A DNA stretch of 64,000 nucleotides from Alphaproteobacteria bacterium (GTDB lineage Bacteria; Pseudomonadota; Alphaproteobacteria; CAAHEQ01; UBA3637), in contig JAGCKR010000064.1 of the NCBI GenBank assembly GCA_017647405.1, positions 73,988 through 137,987 on the forward strand, written 5' to 3'. Both the position numbers and the translations under genes were made by a program. Below the pieces are notes generated by a model that was given only the letters and a program-made list of their open reading frames with translations, was not told the DNA's origin and did not search any database. Below, piece by piece: positions 45,178-52,427 of this stretch. Within the stretch, counting starts at the first letter, position 1. Each line of letters opens with the position of its first letter.

Positions 45178-45820
45178 AAATATATAAGTAAATCTGATCA
45201 TAAAGGATCATACCAAGGCGAATTATTGATCTGATTAAAAAAAGACTGAGAAAACAAGTGATAACTAATGCAGTTTTACTTGCTTTTTGAGGAGGTAATC
45301 CAAATTTATTTTCTTTTTTTTGTCCTGGGCAAGTTCCCATGATAAAATAAAGGAAAACACCAATGATATAGCAAATTGTATATGAGGAAGAGGTGGATGC
45401 CTCAATATTTAATAATCCGAAAATAAAAAGAAAAATAATGATAGATAGACTTGTTGGATATCCGATATCATGGAATCTTCGGATATTTAACGTGAAAAGA
45501 GCGGTTAAAACAACGAGTGATAAACAAATTAGAATAATATTTATCCAAGATGTTTCATAAATAGGGTTTAATAAAAAGAAAAGAGGTAAACTTAAACTCC
45601 AAAAAGAAATAAATTCAGAAGGGGATGCTCTTCCCTTAATTGAAAGAATTTTTTTCCAGCCATTAAAATAAATTTGAAAAATATTTCTGGTCTGATTAAC
45701 CAGATTTTGATTAGATATGTTGTTTTTATTAATCATGGTTGTTTCTTCTTCAATGGCTTTTACTTGATTTGATTGTTTTTCTGGATTTTTTAATTCGAAT
45801 TTTTGAGTTGTTTCTGTCAT
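45176..45820 (-). CDS. DUF805 family membrane protein
   Basis: A 214-residue inner membrane protein. After a polar N-terminal 55 residues come SIKGRASPSEFISFWSLSL, four hydrophobic segments, RRFHDIGYPTSLSII and GTCPGQKKENKFGLPP, all conserved in DUF805 proteins (often associated with YhaH). Function unknown. AAAGGAT precedes the start. Confidence 0.88.
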   Translation of the reverse strand: MTETTQKFELKNPEKQSNQVKAIEEETTMINKNNISNQNLVNQTRNIFQIYFNGWKKILSIKGRASPSEFISFWSLSLPLFFLLNPIYETSWINIILICLSLVVLTALFTLNIRRFHDIGYPTSLSIIIFLFIFGLLNIEASTSSSYTICYIIGVFLYFIMGTCPGQKKENKFGLPPQKASKTALVITCFLSLFLIRSIIRLGMILYDQIYLYI

Positions 45821-45926
45821 TTTTTTATCCTTTTAAAATCAAACACCTTTTAAATATACCGAAATTCCCTTTAAATAACAAGAGGTAAAAAAAACGGCTC
45901 TTTTAAAAGAGCCGTTTGATGATTTT

Positions 45927-47471
45927 TTAATTTCTGGATAATAAATTTAATCCGTTAAAAATGGCTTTAATGCTGGCTTTTGTTGTTGAGTGGTCAACAG
46001 CTCTTGCGATAACGGATTTTGATTGATTGGAAACGGTGATTGTTGCTAAGGCTTCTGCGGCTTCTTTATCTTCCGGTTTCATCATTTTTTGCTCATATTG
46101 AGCAACTTCAATGGCAACACCAAGTGCTAAAAAGGCGTTAATGCAAGCATTGATCGGTCCATTTCCTTCTCCTGTTTTTTCGAACGTATTTCCATTTTTT
46201 TTGTAAGAAAGCAAAAATTTGCCATCTTTAATCCGATCAAAAGAGGAAAGTTTGTAAGGTCCGGTAATTTCGCAAAGATGGGTGCGATAAAGTTTATCTA
46301 AATCTTTGGTTTTGAGTTCACTTCTTTTTTCTTCCGCCATTTTTTTTGCATACGGCATCAAAAATTCAGCTTCTTGTAAAGTAATTGGATAGCCGAGATT
46401 TTGAAAGTTTGTAAATAAAGCTGATTTGCCTGATTGGCTAGTAAATCCGATATGTTCGCCATCGGCACGACCAATCAGTTTAGGATCAAAAGCAATATAT
46501 TGTCCCTTTTTGAGTCCTTTTGTTTTATTAGAGCCATCTTGGTGAATGCCACTTCTGTGCGCTAAAACATCCGCACCAATAATAGGGGCTTTTTCATAAA
46601 TTTGAATGCCGGACATTTCTGATACAAGCAAAGATGTTTCTTGAATTTTTTCCATTTTAAGTGGAACGTTCACGTTTTTATTATAAAGTGCAACGGCAAC
46701 TTCTTGCATATTTGTATTCCCCGCACGTTCGCCAAGTCCGTTAATCGTTGTTTCGAGTTGAGTAGCGCCGGCGAAATAACTCATGGCTGTTGTAGCTGTT
46801 GCCATTCCAAGATCATTATGACAGTGAACAGAGATAATGGCTTTATCACCAATTCTGTTATGAACAGCTTTTACCATATCAGTAAAATCCGTTGGTAAAT
46901 ATCTTTCAACCGTATTAGGTAAATTAATCACGTCTGCACCGGCCTCAACAACCTTTTCAATAGCGTCAACAACCTGAGGTAAATTTTCAATACAATCGCC
47001 AAAGTGTTCAACTGAAAATTCAACTTGCGCTTCAGGAAGTAATTCTTTTGCTTTTTTAACAGCTTTCACTGCCATTTTGGTCACAGTGTGAATATCTTTT
47101 TTTAAAACATGTTCAAGTCCGAGTGGGTTCATGGCAATAAAAGTATGAATTCTTGGTTTTTTGGCATGACGGACGGCGCTGACTGCTTTTTCGATATCTT
47201 TGTCATTGGCGCGGGCTAAAACACTGACAACAACATTTTCGGGAGCTCTTTTTGCCAAAGATTCGCATGCAATAAAATCCATTTCGTCAGAAGCAGGAAA
47301 ACCGATTTCAATTCCTTGAACACCTAAAGCAACCAATTTATCAAAAATAATTTCTTTTTCGGCTAAGCTCCAAGGATTTTTGAGTGCTTGGTTGCCGTCT
47401 CTTAATGTGACGTCATAAAAGAATGGTTGGCGTGGATTTTGGTTTTGGGTTGAATTGATATCTGTTTTCAT
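45927..47471 (-). CDS. leuA: 2-isopropylmalate synthase LeuA
   Basis: A 514-residue enzyme making 2-isopropylmalate from 2-oxoisovalerate and acetyl-CoA, the first committed step of leucine synthesis. FYDVTLRDGNQA and VHCHNDLGMATATTAMSYFAGA (metal His pair) with the GERAGNTNMQEV segment give the catalytic TIM barrel; the C-terminal 120 residues hold the leucine-sensing dimerisation domain. Expression appears controlled by a leucine attenuator directly upstream. No leuBCD genes are adjacent. Confidence 0.95.
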   Translation of the reverse strand: MKTDINSTQNQNPRQPFFYDVTLRDGNQALKNPWSLAEKEIIFDKLVALGVQGIEIGFPASDEMDFIACESLAKRAPENVVVSVLARANDKDIEKAVSAVRHAKKPRIHTFIAMNPLGLEHVLKKDIHTVTKMAVKAVKKAKELLPEAQVEFSVEHFGDCIENLPQVVDAIEKVVEAGADVINLPNTVERYLPTDFTDMVKAVHNRIGDKAIISVHCHNDLGMATATTAMSYFAGATQLETTINGLGERAGNTNMQEVAVALYNKNVNVPLKMEKIQETSLLVSEMSGIQIYEKAPIIGADVLAHRSGIHQDGSNKTKGLKKGQYIAFDPKLIGRADGEHIGFTSQSGKSALFTNFQNLGYPITLQEAEFLMPYAKKMAEEKRSELKTKDLDKLYRTHLCEITGPYKLSSFDRIKDGKFLLSYKKNGNTFEKTGEGNGPINACINAFLALGVAIEVAQYEQKMMKPEDKEAAEALATITVSNQSKSVIARAVDHSTTKASIKAIFNGLNLLSRN

Positions 47472-47500
47472 AAAAAAGTCCTTAAATTTGATTGGAAGAT

Positions 47501-47529
47501 AAAAAAAACACCCTCCTAAAAGGGTGTTT
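47501..47529 (-). terminator. Leucine attenuator terminator
   Basis: On the minus strand AAACACCCT (47521-47529 complement) and AGGGTGTTT (47506-47514 complement) form a 9-bp stem followed by an uninterrupted T-run, between the leader peptide and leuA. The alternative antiterminator pairs the end of the leader peptide (CCTAAGAGGGT) with the left arm and loop (ACCCTTTTAGG), one G-U pair apart from perfect. Confidence 0.88.
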
Positions 47530-47552
47530 CAGCTTAATTATTTTTTATAACA

Positions 47553-47624
47553 CTACCCTCTTAGGAAATGAACTTCATGTCCCAACAATAAGTTTAATAA
47601 AAGAAGTAATGTTACGTTTTTCAT
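47553..47624 (-). CDS. leu leader peptide (LeuL-type)
   Basis: A 23-codon reading frame with nine leucine codons: positions 6-10 (TTA CTT CTT TTA TTA), 12-14 (TTA TTG TTG) and 21 (CTA). Ribosome stalling on these codons when Leu-tRNA is scarce would free downstream sequence for the antiterminator and allow leuA transcription. It is located exactly where a leader is expected, after a good promoter and before the attenuator. No ribosome binding site is present; the expected transcript start is within about two bases of the ATG, so the leader is probably leaderless. Confidence 0.85.
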   Translation of the reverse strand: MKNVTLLLLLNLLLGHEVHFLRG

Positions 47625-47631
47625 GCCACAC

Positions 47632-47660
47632 AAAATATCATTTTTTTTAAATATTGTCAA
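47632..47660 (-). promoter_or_regulatory. Promoter of the leu leader-leuA transcript
   Basis: Minus-strand TTGACA (47655-47660) and TATTTT (47632-47637), 17 bp apart. The -10 ends 7 bases before the leader ATG. Confidence 0.72.
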
Positions 47661-47719
47661 TAAAAAAATAAACCGCTTAGGAAAAGCGGCTTATCCTTTT
47701 GAAACTTATATATATTTTT

Positions 47720-49945
47720 TTAAGAACCGAATTTGTTGCTTCTCGGGAATCCAACTGGCGGAATTTTTCCGACTGCAGCACGTTTTGTCATCCATAATGA
47801 GATATTTTTTTCGATTCGGATACCGTTTCCGGATGGGAAGGCAAGGCCATCTTCCAAATTAAAGAATTTGGCATCGCTGAGTTTTGCTTCCTGATAACGT
47901 TGTAAAATAACGCCACTACCTCTGGTCATCATCGGTATTTCTTCTGTGGTAAACACAATCATTTTTCTGTTTGTGCCAATAACGGCGATATGTGTTCCGG
48001 TAACTTCTTTGCAAAGACAGGCTTTATCATCATCGGCAACATTTAAAATAATTTTACCGGCTCTTGTTTGTGCAATAATATCATTTGAATTAACAACGAA
48101 GCCTTTTCCTTTTTCGGTTGCAACCAAAAGCTTTACATCGCTTTGATAAACAAACATGGTAATTACATCGGCATCTTGTGTGATATCTACTTGCAATCTT
48201 AATGGTTCACCAAAGCCTCTTCCGCCGGCGATCATATTCCCACGCAGAGTAAAGAAGCGTCCATTTGTTGTAAAGAAAATAATGTTATCCGTTGTGTATG
48301 TTTGAACAAAACATTTCAAATCATCGCCTTCTTTATATTTAAGATCGGTTACGTCTGTGTGGCCTTTAAGGGCTCTAATCCATCCTTTTTTGGAAAGAAC
48401 AACGGTAATTGGTTCTTTTTCAATCATTGCTTCAATTGGAACTTCCACACTGGCAGCAGCTTCAATAACAGCTGTTCTTCGGGCGCCCAACTCTGTTTTT
48501 TGTCCAAATAATGATTTGATTTCTTTGATTTCAAGTGTCAGCTTGGCATCGCGTAATTCTTTGGATTCAAGAAGTGCTTCAAGGCCTTTTTTCTCTTCAT
48601 CAAGCGCTTTATGTTCATCTTTAATTTGGTTTTCTTCCAATTTTCTTAATGACCGCAAGCGCATATTTAAAATGGCTTCGGCTTGAATTTCTGTGAGATT
48701 AAACTCTTTCATCATCAAAGGTTTTGGTTCATCTTCATTGCGGATGATTTCGATGATGCGATCCAAATTCAAGAAAGCGATTAAGAAGCCTTCTAATAAC
48801 TCCATGCGGTGGATAATCTTATCTAAACGATATTTGGAGCGACGGATTAAAACTTGATCTCTGTGTTTTAAAAAGGCTTGCAAAACTTCCTTAATGTTCA
48901 TCACTTTTGGCGTATGATCTGCATCCAAAACATTCATGTTCAGGTTGAAATTCACCTGTAAATCAGTGTTTTTATAAAGATGCTCCATCAATTGTTCCGG
49001 TAAAACAGATCTGGATTTTGGTTCCAAAACAATGCGCACCTTATCGGAAGATTCATCTCTGACATCAGCCAAAAGCGGCAATTTCTTTTCGCTCAACAAT
49101 TTGGCGATTTTCATAATTAAATCTGATTTTTGAACAAGATAGGGGATTTCTGTGACAATAATTTGATATTGGCCATGGGAAAGTTCTTCTTTTTCCCATT
49201 TGGCGCGCACTTTCATTGCCCCTCGTCCTTCTTTATAAGCCTTAATAATATTGGCTCTCGGTTCGGCTAAAATACCTCCCGTTGGAAAATCAGGACCTAG
49301 AATAAAATCCATCAGCTTTTCAACATCGGCTTCCTGATGTTTAATCAGATAAATAAGCGCATCGCAAACTTCACCGACATTATGTGGTGGAATATTTGTT
49401 GCCATCCCAACAGCAATACCGGAAGAACCGTTTGCCAATAAATTTGGAAAAGCAGCCGGCATCACAACCGGTTCATCTTCTTCTCCATCATAAGTTTTAT
49501 CAAAATCAACGGCGTTATCGTCAAGCCCTTCCATTAATTTAACGGCAACGGCAGTGAGTCTGGCCTCGGTGTAACGCATGGCTGCTGCTTTATCGCCATC
49601 AATGTTGCCGAAGTTGCCTTGCCCATCAACAAGCGGATAACGAACAGCAAAATCTTGAGCTAAACGCACCATGGCATCATAAACGGAAGAATCGCCATGT
49701 GGGTGATATTTACCGATTACATCGCCGACAACACGGGCGCATTTTTTAAATCCGGAAACAGGGTCCAGTTTTAATTGGCGCATGGCAAAAAGCAACCGCC
49801 TGTGAACGGGTTTCAATCCATCACGTACATCGGGCAATGAACGGGCTACAATGGTTGAAAGTGCATAGGCGAGATACCTTTCACTTAACGCATCGGCAAG
49901 CTTTGCCTCTTTAATATTTTCGGTTATTTCAGTATTTTCACTCAT
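47720..49945 (-). CDS. parC: DNA topoisomerase IV subunit A, ParC
   Basis: A 741-residue DNA-cleaving subunit. [32 protein letters not shown] and the catalytic Tyr in AMRYTEARL identify the type IIA topoisomerase A family; [14 protein letters not shown] coil and a short beta-propeller follow. The length and the degenerate C-terminal propeller favour ParC over GyrA. The start at 49945 (MSENTEIT) is chosen because the -10 is only nine bases upstream and a longer frame would lie inside the promoter. Confidence 0.92.
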   Translation of the reverse strand: MSENTEITENIKEAKLADALSERYLAYALSTIVARSLPDVRDGLKPVHRRLLFAMRQLKLDPVSGFKKCARVVGDVIGKYHPHGDSSVYDAMVRLAQDFAVRYPLVDGQGNFGNIDGDKAAAMRYTEARLTAVAVKLMEGLDDNAVDFDKTYDGEEDEPVVMPAAFPNLLANGSSGIAVGMATNIPPHNVGEVCDALIYLIKHQEADVEKLMDFILGPDFPTGGILAEPRANIIKAYKEGRGAMKVRAKWEKEELSHGQYQIIVTEIPYLVQKSDLIMKIAKLLSEKKLPLLADVRDESSDKVRIVLEPKSRSVLPEQLMEHLYKNTDLQVNFNLNMNVLDADHTPKVMNIKEVLQAFLKHRDQVLIRRSKYRLDKIIHRMELLEGFLIAFLNLDRIIEIIRNEDEPKPLMMKEFNLTEIQAEAILNMRLRSLRKLEENQIKDEHKALDEEKKGLEALLESKELRDAKLTLEIKEIKSLFGQKTELGARRTAVIEAAASVEVPIEAMIEKEPITVVLSKKGWIRALKGHTDVTDLKYKEGDDLKCFVQTYTTDNIIFFTTNGRFFTLRGNMIAGGRGFGEPLRLQVDITQDADVITMFVYQSDVKLLVATEKGKGFVVNSNDIIAQTRAGKIILNVADDDKACLCKEVTGTHIAVIGTNRKMIVFTTEEIPMMTRGSGVILQRYQEAKLSDAKFFNLEDGLAFPSGNGIRIEKNISLWMTKRAAVGKIPPVGFPRSNKFGS

Positions 49946-49954
49946 AATATACGG

Positions 49955-49984
49955 ATTATAGGCATAAAAAAAGAAAAAACGCAA
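49955..49984 (-). promoter_or_regulatory. Promoter of parC
   Basis: Minus-strand TTGCGT (49979-49984) and perfect TATAAT (49955-49960), 18 bp apart. The -10 lies nine bases before the ATG; no ribosome binding site. Confidence 0.62.
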
Positions 49985-50067
49985 GCATTTTTTAATTCTT
50001 GTAATTTTTTATAAAGTTTGATAAACTGCTGTTCGATTAAAGAAAAATATTTTATAAAGGAAAGAAA

Positions 50068-50667
50068 ATGCGTTTTTTAGCTTTTTTGACAAGTGCTTTA
50101 TTGATATCTTATTCTTGTTTTGCAAATGAAAATGTTTCCCCCGAAGGGTATTTTGGTGTTTGGCGGGTGTATACGGCGAAAGAAGGAACTGAAACGCTTT
50201 GTTTTATGGTGGCGGCACCGCAACATACCTCAAGTGAGCGGGAGGAAAACTTTTTAAGTATCACGCATCGCCCATATGAGAATTCGTTTGATACGATTGC
50301 TTTGATGTTTGGAACATCGTTTCATAAAACATCGCGCCCAACGATTGAGGTGGATAATCACAAGCCTATTGAAATGAAAACAAGTGATGATTCGGCGTTT
50401 GTGATGAACGAAAAGGATGAAAAAACATTGATTGATCAGATGATTATCGGCAATGTGGCAAGAACGAAGGGTAAAAGCCATAAGAAAAATGTTTTAAGGG
50501 AAACGTTTTCGCTTAAAGGTTTTGCCAAGGCTTATGAAATGCTGAATGAAAAATGTCCAAGAGAGCAGGGTCAAACAACAAATGCGGTGTCTCAAATAAC
50601 AGAGCAGATGCCTCAAAAAGAAGAAACGCTCCCTCTTTCAAATGAAACAGGTGGAGAGAAGAAATGA
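50068..50667 (+). CDS. IalB-like (invasion associated locus B) exported protein
   Basis: A 199-residue protein with signal peptide (1-20, SCFA). FGVWRVYTAKEGTETLCFMVAAP, ITHRPYE, DDSAFVMNEKDEKTLIDQM and the C-terminal ETFSLKGFAKAYEMLNEKC align by pattern with the IalB family, in which one Cys sits near the N-terminus and one at the C-terminal end. IalB proteins are common in Alphaproteobacteria; biochemical role is unclear. The C-terminal 40 residues are Gln/Thr-rich. It overlaps rlmN by 4 bp. Confidence 0.75.
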   Translation: MRFLAFLTSALLISYSCFANENVSPEGYFGVWRVYTAKEGTETLCFMVAAPQHTSSEREENFLSITHRPYENSFDTIALMFGTSFHKTSRPTIEVDNHKPIEMKTSDDSAFVMNEKDEKTLIDQMIIGNVARTKGKSHKKNVLRETFSLKGFAKAYEMLNEKCPREQGQTTNAVSQITEQMPQKEETLPLSNETGGEKK

Positions 50668-51722
50668 AAAAAGAATTAATCGGTTTAAGTGCTGATGCCT
50701 TAAAAGAAGAAATGGCTTTGTTGGGAGAAAAACCGTTTAGAGCCAAACAGTTGTGGCATTGGATTTATAATAAAGGTGAAACTGATTTTTTTAAGATGAC
50801 AACATTGGCAAAGCCGTTTCAGGCGCGCCTTAACGAGTTATATAGTGTTTCGCATCCGGCTATTGTAACGGAGCAAACATCGGTTGACGGAACGCGCAAA
50901 TGGCTTATGGAATTTCAAGATGGAAAACAGGTGGAATGTGTTTATATTCCGGAATCAGATAGAGGGGCTGTTTGTTTATCAACGCAAGTAGGTTGCGCGC
51001 AAGGGTGTAAGTTTTGTCATACAGGTACGCAACGCATGATGCGTAATTTAACGGCGGGAGAAATTGTTGGTCAGTTTATGTCTGCAAGAGATAGTTATAA
51101 TGAATGGCCGACGCCAACAGATGAAACAAGAATGCTGTCAAATATCGTTGTGATGGGAATGGGTGAACCGCTTTGTAATTTTGAAAATTTAAAACAAGCG
51201 CTTTTGATTTTGATGAATGGCGATGGAATTGGTATTTCAAAAAGAAGGATAACGGTGTCAACATCGGGTGTTGCTAATCATATTCCTGAATTGGCTGATT
51301 TAGGGGTGAAATTGGCGGTTTCTTTGCACGCTCCAACGGATGAGATTAGGGATAAAATTATGCCGGTGAACCGAAAATTTCCGCTTGAAGTGTTAATAAA
51401 AGCTTGTAAAGAATATCAAAAACGCAGTGAAAGACGGCAATTTATCACGATGGAATATGTGATGCTGAAAGATGTGAACGATTCTGAAAAAGATGCTGAA
51501 AATTTGATGAAATTGGTAGATGGACTTGAAGTAAAATTTAACTTGATTCCGTTTCATCACTGGGAAGGGGCTCCTTTTGAAGCTTCCAGTATGAATAAAA
51601 TGCATAAGTTTGCCAAGATTTTGGAAAATAATTATTTTGCAGCGCCTATTCGTCGTTCGCGTGGGGAAGATATTATGGCTGCGTGTGGTCAGCTTAAATC
51701 TGCAAAAGGAAAAATGGAATAA
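50664..51722 (+). CDS. rlmN: RlmN, 23S rRNA/tRNA adenine-C2 methyltransferase
   Basis: A 352-residue radical SAM enzyme methylating A2503 of 23S rRNA and A37 of some tRNAs. The cluster motif CAQGCKFCHTG (C-x3-C-x2-C), an N-terminal LGEKPFRAKQLWHWIYNKG helix region, the GMGEPLCNF motif and the C-terminal GEDIMAACGQL with the second catalytic Cys are all present. The start overlaps the preceding IalB-like gene (ATGA). Confidence 0.96.
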   Translation: MKKELIGLSADALKEEMALLGEKPFRAKQLWHWIYNKGETDFFKMTTLAKPFQARLNELYSVSHPAIVTEQTSVDGTRKWLMEFQDGKQVECVYIPESDRGAVCLSTQVGCAQGCKFCHTGTQRMMRNLTAGEIVGQFMSARDSYNEWPTPTDETRMLSNIVVMGMGEPLCNFENLKQALLILMNGDGIGISKRRITVSTSGVANHIPELADLGVKLAVSLHAPTDEIRDKIMPVNRKFPLEVLIKACKEYQKRSERRQFITMEYVMLKDVNDSEKDAENLMKLVDGLEVKFNLIPFHHWEGAPFEASSMNKMHKFAKILENNYFAAPIRRSRGEDIMAACGQLKSAKGKME

Positions 51723-51737
51723 AGAAAGGGGATGAAA

Positions 51738-52241
51738 ATGGAATTTTTTGATGTGGTAAAAGAGCGCCGATCCATTCGTCATTATGAAGAAGGGTTTGTT
51801 GTGCCGTTTGATGATATTAAAAAAATATTGGAAGCGGGGATGTTTGCGCCGTCTGCAATGCGTCGCTTTCCATGGGAATTTTTGGTGATTACGGATCAGG
51901 TTATTCTTCAAAAAATTGAAAAAGAGCATCAATATGCCTCTTTTGCCTCATCGGCAGGAGTGATGATTGCTGTTTGTGAAAAAGAAAGCGTATCGCATGC
52001 CGGTATGGGGGTGCTTGATGTGGCAATGGCAAGTCAAAACATTATGTTGGCAGCGCATGCGTTGGGATATGGAACTTGTTTTTGCGGTGTTTATCCTGAA
52101 ACGCATGAAAAATTTAATGAGTTATTGCAAGTGCCAAAAGATGTGCGCGTTATAGGGTTAATTTCGCTTGGAAAACCAATTGAAATAAAGCCAACTCCTG
52201 CAAGATATAATGAGTTTAAAGTTCATGTAAATCGTTGGTAA
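51738..52241 (+). CDS. Nitroreductase family oxidoreductase
   Basis: A 167-residue FMN-dependent protein. FFDVVKERRSIRHYE at the N-terminus binds FMN phosphate; AGMFAPSAMRRFPWEFLVI, the DVAMASQNIMLAAHALGYGTCFCGVYP helix and GLISLGKP follow the family. The substrate is unknown. The start at 51738 is preferred over 51732 because the AAAGGGG site abuts the first ATG with no spacing. Confidence 0.87.
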   Translation: MEFFDVVKERRSIRHYEEGFVVPFDDIKKILEAGMFAPSAMRRFPWEFLVITDQVILQKIEKEHQYASFASSAGVMIAVCEKESVSHAGMGVLDVAMASQNIMLAAHALGYGTCFCGVYPETHEKFNELLQVPKDVRVIGLISLGKPIEIKPTPARYNEFKVHVNRW

Positions 52242-52271
52242 GAAAAGTTCGGATAATTCCGGTAAAATGAT

Positions 52272-52306
52272 AAAAAAGCATCAGGGGGTAACTTTGATGC
52301 TTTTTT
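52272..52306 (+). terminator. Terminator after the nitroreductase gene
   Basis: AAAAAAGCATCA and its complement TGATGCTTTTTT close a ten-base loop, followed by T-rich sequence. Confidence 0.85.
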
Positions 52307-52338
52307 CTTTTTTTAAGGGATATTTTGCAAAAAATCAG

Positions 52339-52367
52339 TTGACGATATCTCATATTTTTGGTATCCT
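52339..52367 (+). promoter_or_regulatory. Promoter of the pilin-like gene cluster
   Basis: TTGACG (52339-52344) and TATCCT (52362-52367) with 17 bp spacing, 60 bp upstream of the start at 52428. An AAGGGG ribosome binding site follows. Confidence 0.62.
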
Positions 52368-52427
52368 GAAAGTATATAGGGTTATTTTGCCTTATCTTTT
52401 GGTGTATCTAAAAAAAAGGGGAACCGG

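Noticed and set aside
51393..51932. 179-codon minus-strand frame across rlmN and the nitroreductase gene
   Set aside because: Antisense to two well-supported genes; Phe/His-rich shadow translation.
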